Below are positions 62,543 to 64,000 of a stretch of DNA of 64,000 nt, piece by piece. Location: positions 124,001-188,000 of the forward strand of contig NZ_ADVG01000005.1 of assembly GCF_000178855.1 (NCBI RefSeq), given 5' to 3'. Made by a program: the position numbers and the translations under genes. The number at the start of each line of letters is the position of its first letter. Position 1 is the stretch's first letter. Under the pieces are notes generated by a model. It saw only the letters and a program-made list of their open reading frames with translations. It searched no databases and had not been told where the DNA came from. This stretch comes from Ktedonobacter racemifer DSM 44963 (GTDB lineage: Bacteria; Chloroflexota; Ktedonobacteria; Ktedonobacterales; Ktedonobacteraceae).

Positions 62543-62797
62543 ATGAGTAAATCACTGCAATTTGCCAGAGCATTGTTTGGGGACGATTCCATTGTTGCCT
62601 TAGCTGAATGGGCTGGTCCTCACGGCGACATGGGAGTGTATCACTCGAAAGGAACCAGATATATCTACCTCCTGGTATTTATCCAGGCACAAAATCTCCA
62701 CTATACCCACCAGTATCCAGATGTGGCGATGACATTGGCCCTTCGCGATGCAGAGATCATTGCCGCCTTTGCAGGAGCACAAGAAATTGTCGCATAA
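62543..62797 (+). CDS. Small conserved-looking protein, unknown function
   Basis: The 84-residue soluble protein starts MSKSLQFARALFGDDSIVAL and continues with VYHSKGTRYIYLLVFIQAQN and PDVAMTLALRDAEIIAAFAG, a mix of strands and a C-terminal helix. AAGGAGG ahead of ATG 62543 is a strong ribosome site. No family recognised. A reverse-strand frame overlaps it but has weaker support. Confidence 0.6.
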   Translation: MSKSLQFARALFGDDSIVALAEWAGPHGDMGVYHSKGTRYIYLLVFIQAQNLHYTHQYPDVAMTLALRDAEIIAAFAGAQEIVA

Positions 62798-63315
62798 GAT
62801 GTGCCCAACCTCACCAAAATACCTCTGTTTTACAGCATCGTGATACCCACAAAAGGGGACAGCGGCGTGTTCCTTTCCTTGAGCGGCGAGATATGAGACA
62901 TTCGTTTGCACACTGCACTCTACAGACGGCACCCAGAGGAATAGCCCATAGCGTGCCAAGTACTCTCTTTTGTTTGCGATAAACCCGAGTTTGTTTTTCG
63001 GATTCATACCAGCCTTATAGCATTCTTTGCACGCAAAAGTAAACTCATGACCTACAGACAGCCGAACTTACTATATGCAAGAGATGGAGGGTGTCTTCGC
63101 GCCGCACGAAAATTGCGGCATCATAAAAACAGTCCCTTGTCGCGACGACCCCCTGTAGCCTCACGGGCATGGAAGAACCTTTCACATCGAGCCTTGACTT
63201 GCACACCGACGCCATACGTTTCTGTAGCGAATGAATTTATATAGTTGCTCATTGTATGGACAGGTATTCCCTGCCTACACAACTCGCCTTAACCTACGTC
63301 CGTTGACATCTCTGA
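62798..63315. other. Intergenic, no supported gene
   Basis: A reverse-strand frame at 62800-63007 (NPKNKLGFIANKREYLARYG) reads plausibly for about 70 residues but runs into the forward gene at 62543-62797 and has no clear ribosome site. Otherwise nothing was seen. Confidence 0.35.
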
Positions 63316-63477
63316 GCACGCCCAAAGATCCAACTGGACGGGCGGTTCCACTACGAGGAACCGGAATTCTTGCTTCCACTGCTCATGCCGCAAGAGGAGC
63401 AGTGCTTTGATTTGGTGCCGGTCCTGGCAGGCACGCAACTCCCGGTCGCCAAGCCGCGACGCAATATTGTGAAGTAG
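63316..63477 (+). pseudogene. C-terminal gene fragment, unknown
   Basis: A startless forward frame reads KIQLDGRFHYEEPEFLLPLL, then MPQEEQCFDLVPVLAGTQLP and VAKPRRNIVK before TAG 63475. It looks like the last 50 residues of a protein and abuts the truncated group II intron. Family not recognised. Confidence 0.35.
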
Positions 63478-63489
63478 GCGGCTGACGCG

Positions 63490-64000
63490 TTGCCTTGCGG
63501 TACGTTTTCATCCGCCCCTTCCCGAACCAGGACGTGCGCGATTTCCGCGCATCCGGCTCTCCGGTTTCTTGTCGTTTCATGGAGGTAGGCATAACGCATC
63601 TCGCGCACCGCTCCATCTGCGACAATACTCCCTGCTTCCCTTCCCCTTGTATCAAGCATTACCTTGATCGTTTGAGTACTATGGAAGCTCCGTCGTCATA
63701 GGCTCGCACCCGTAGACGATCCCGCATTTGCGCACATCAAACGTTAAGTACGTTTAGGTGCCTCGTTCGTTTCCTTGAACCAGTTCATTACTGGTCGTTC
63801 ATTGGAGAGAGTATTCCACGCCCGCGCTAAAAAGGCGTGTATTCCAATGACATCGCCACAGGTATGCTGCGATGAGCCAACGCTTAGACCACTGGAAACT
63901 GAGGTTCATCCAGTCTAGGTTTCACCATACGTACAGGACTCGCGGTGCATCACACTACATACCTTCGCGTTTAACCGCTTTTCCGACATGCTATTTTCCT
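63490..64000 (-). ncRNA. Group II intron relic, RNA part without reverse transcriptase
   Basis: The reverse strand carries group II intron-type RNA sequence. Most typical is the hairpin at 63524-63559 (GAGCCGGATGCGCGG ... CGCACGTCCTGGTTC), the kind of GAGCCG...CGGTTC stem that comes just before the reverse-transcriptase gene, together with GTGCGAGCC and GTAGTACT-type motifs further upstream. After about 63500, where the reverse transcriptase should begin, only unrelated sequence follows, so the intron is truncated. Its 5' end may lie beyond the window. Confidence 0.6.

Noticed and set aside
62600..63007. 135-residue reverse ORF
   Set aside because: Upper half reads plausibly but it overlaps the better supported forward gene 62543-62797.
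63351..63659. 102-residue reverse ORF in the intron relic
   Set aside because: It lies in structured intron RNA sequence and has no reverse-transcriptase motif.

Overview
The window most likely comes from a soil-type Chloroflexota of the class Ktedonobacteria. This is inferred from the mix of genes: kelch, PQQ-like and pentapeptide repeat proteins, a response regulator fused to a thioredoxin-reductase-like enzyme, PAS/GAF histidine kinases, a CbpA-type chaperone operon, and a very high load of diverse insertion sequences. No rRNA, tRNA or CRISPR array was seen. GC content is moderate overall, with one AT-rich patch (about 47.4-48.4 kb) and one GC-rich patch (about 39.3-40.3 kb) that look foreign.

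Layout. 1-4 kb: small membrane and secreted proteins (DUF4389, DUF4386, an unknown exported protein), then two decayed genes. 4.3-7.4 kb: an IS6-type element with clear inverted repeats, a frameshifted IS630 and a decayed second IS630. 7.5-24 kb: a core-like stretch of stress and redox genes: histidine kinase, DsbA-like protein, EF-P paralogue, UBP-type zinc finger, kelch protein, transaldolase, pentapeptide/pore protein, universal stress protein, Hsp20, BON protein, broken aldo/keto reductase, REC-thioredoxin reductase fusion and a 16-motif PQQ-like propeller. 24.9-33.8 kb: one chaperone cluster, grpE-dnaK-(DUF505-like)-dnaJ/cbpA-hspR/cbpM-clpB, followed by a small pentapeptide membrane protein. 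34.6-48 kb: mobile-element territory (two IS110, an IS3 relic, a TnpB relic, an intact ISL3) around glutamate decarboxylase, a class II glutamine amidotransferase, HdeD and a truncated histidine kinase. 48.5-54.6 kb: a KimA-like transporter, a long gene-poor stretch, a broken IS6-type transposase and a formaldehyde dehydrogenase. 54.9-64 kb: a truncated SGNH hydrolase, a potassium-channel gene split by an IS630-type element that carries a DUF4240-like/TPR cargo gene, a TnpB gene with its own promoter, thioredoxin, small proteins, and at the window edge a decayed group II intron lacking its reverse transcriptase.

How the genes work together. The intact genes point to protein quality control (Hsp20, GrpE, DnaK, DnaJ, ClpB, HspR-like regulator), thiol redox control (DsbA-like, thioredoxin, TrxR-like fusion), acid and ion homeostasis (GadB, HdeD, KimA-like transporter, K+ channel) and signalling. 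Several genes are broken by single-base changes in homopolymer runs (C8, G7, G5, A8). These may be true mutations, phase-variable tracts or assembly errors; the sequence alone cannot decide. The best-supported unusual observation is the cargo-bearing IS630-type element at 56476-58943: removing it with one copy of its TA target rejoins the channel gene exactly in frame.
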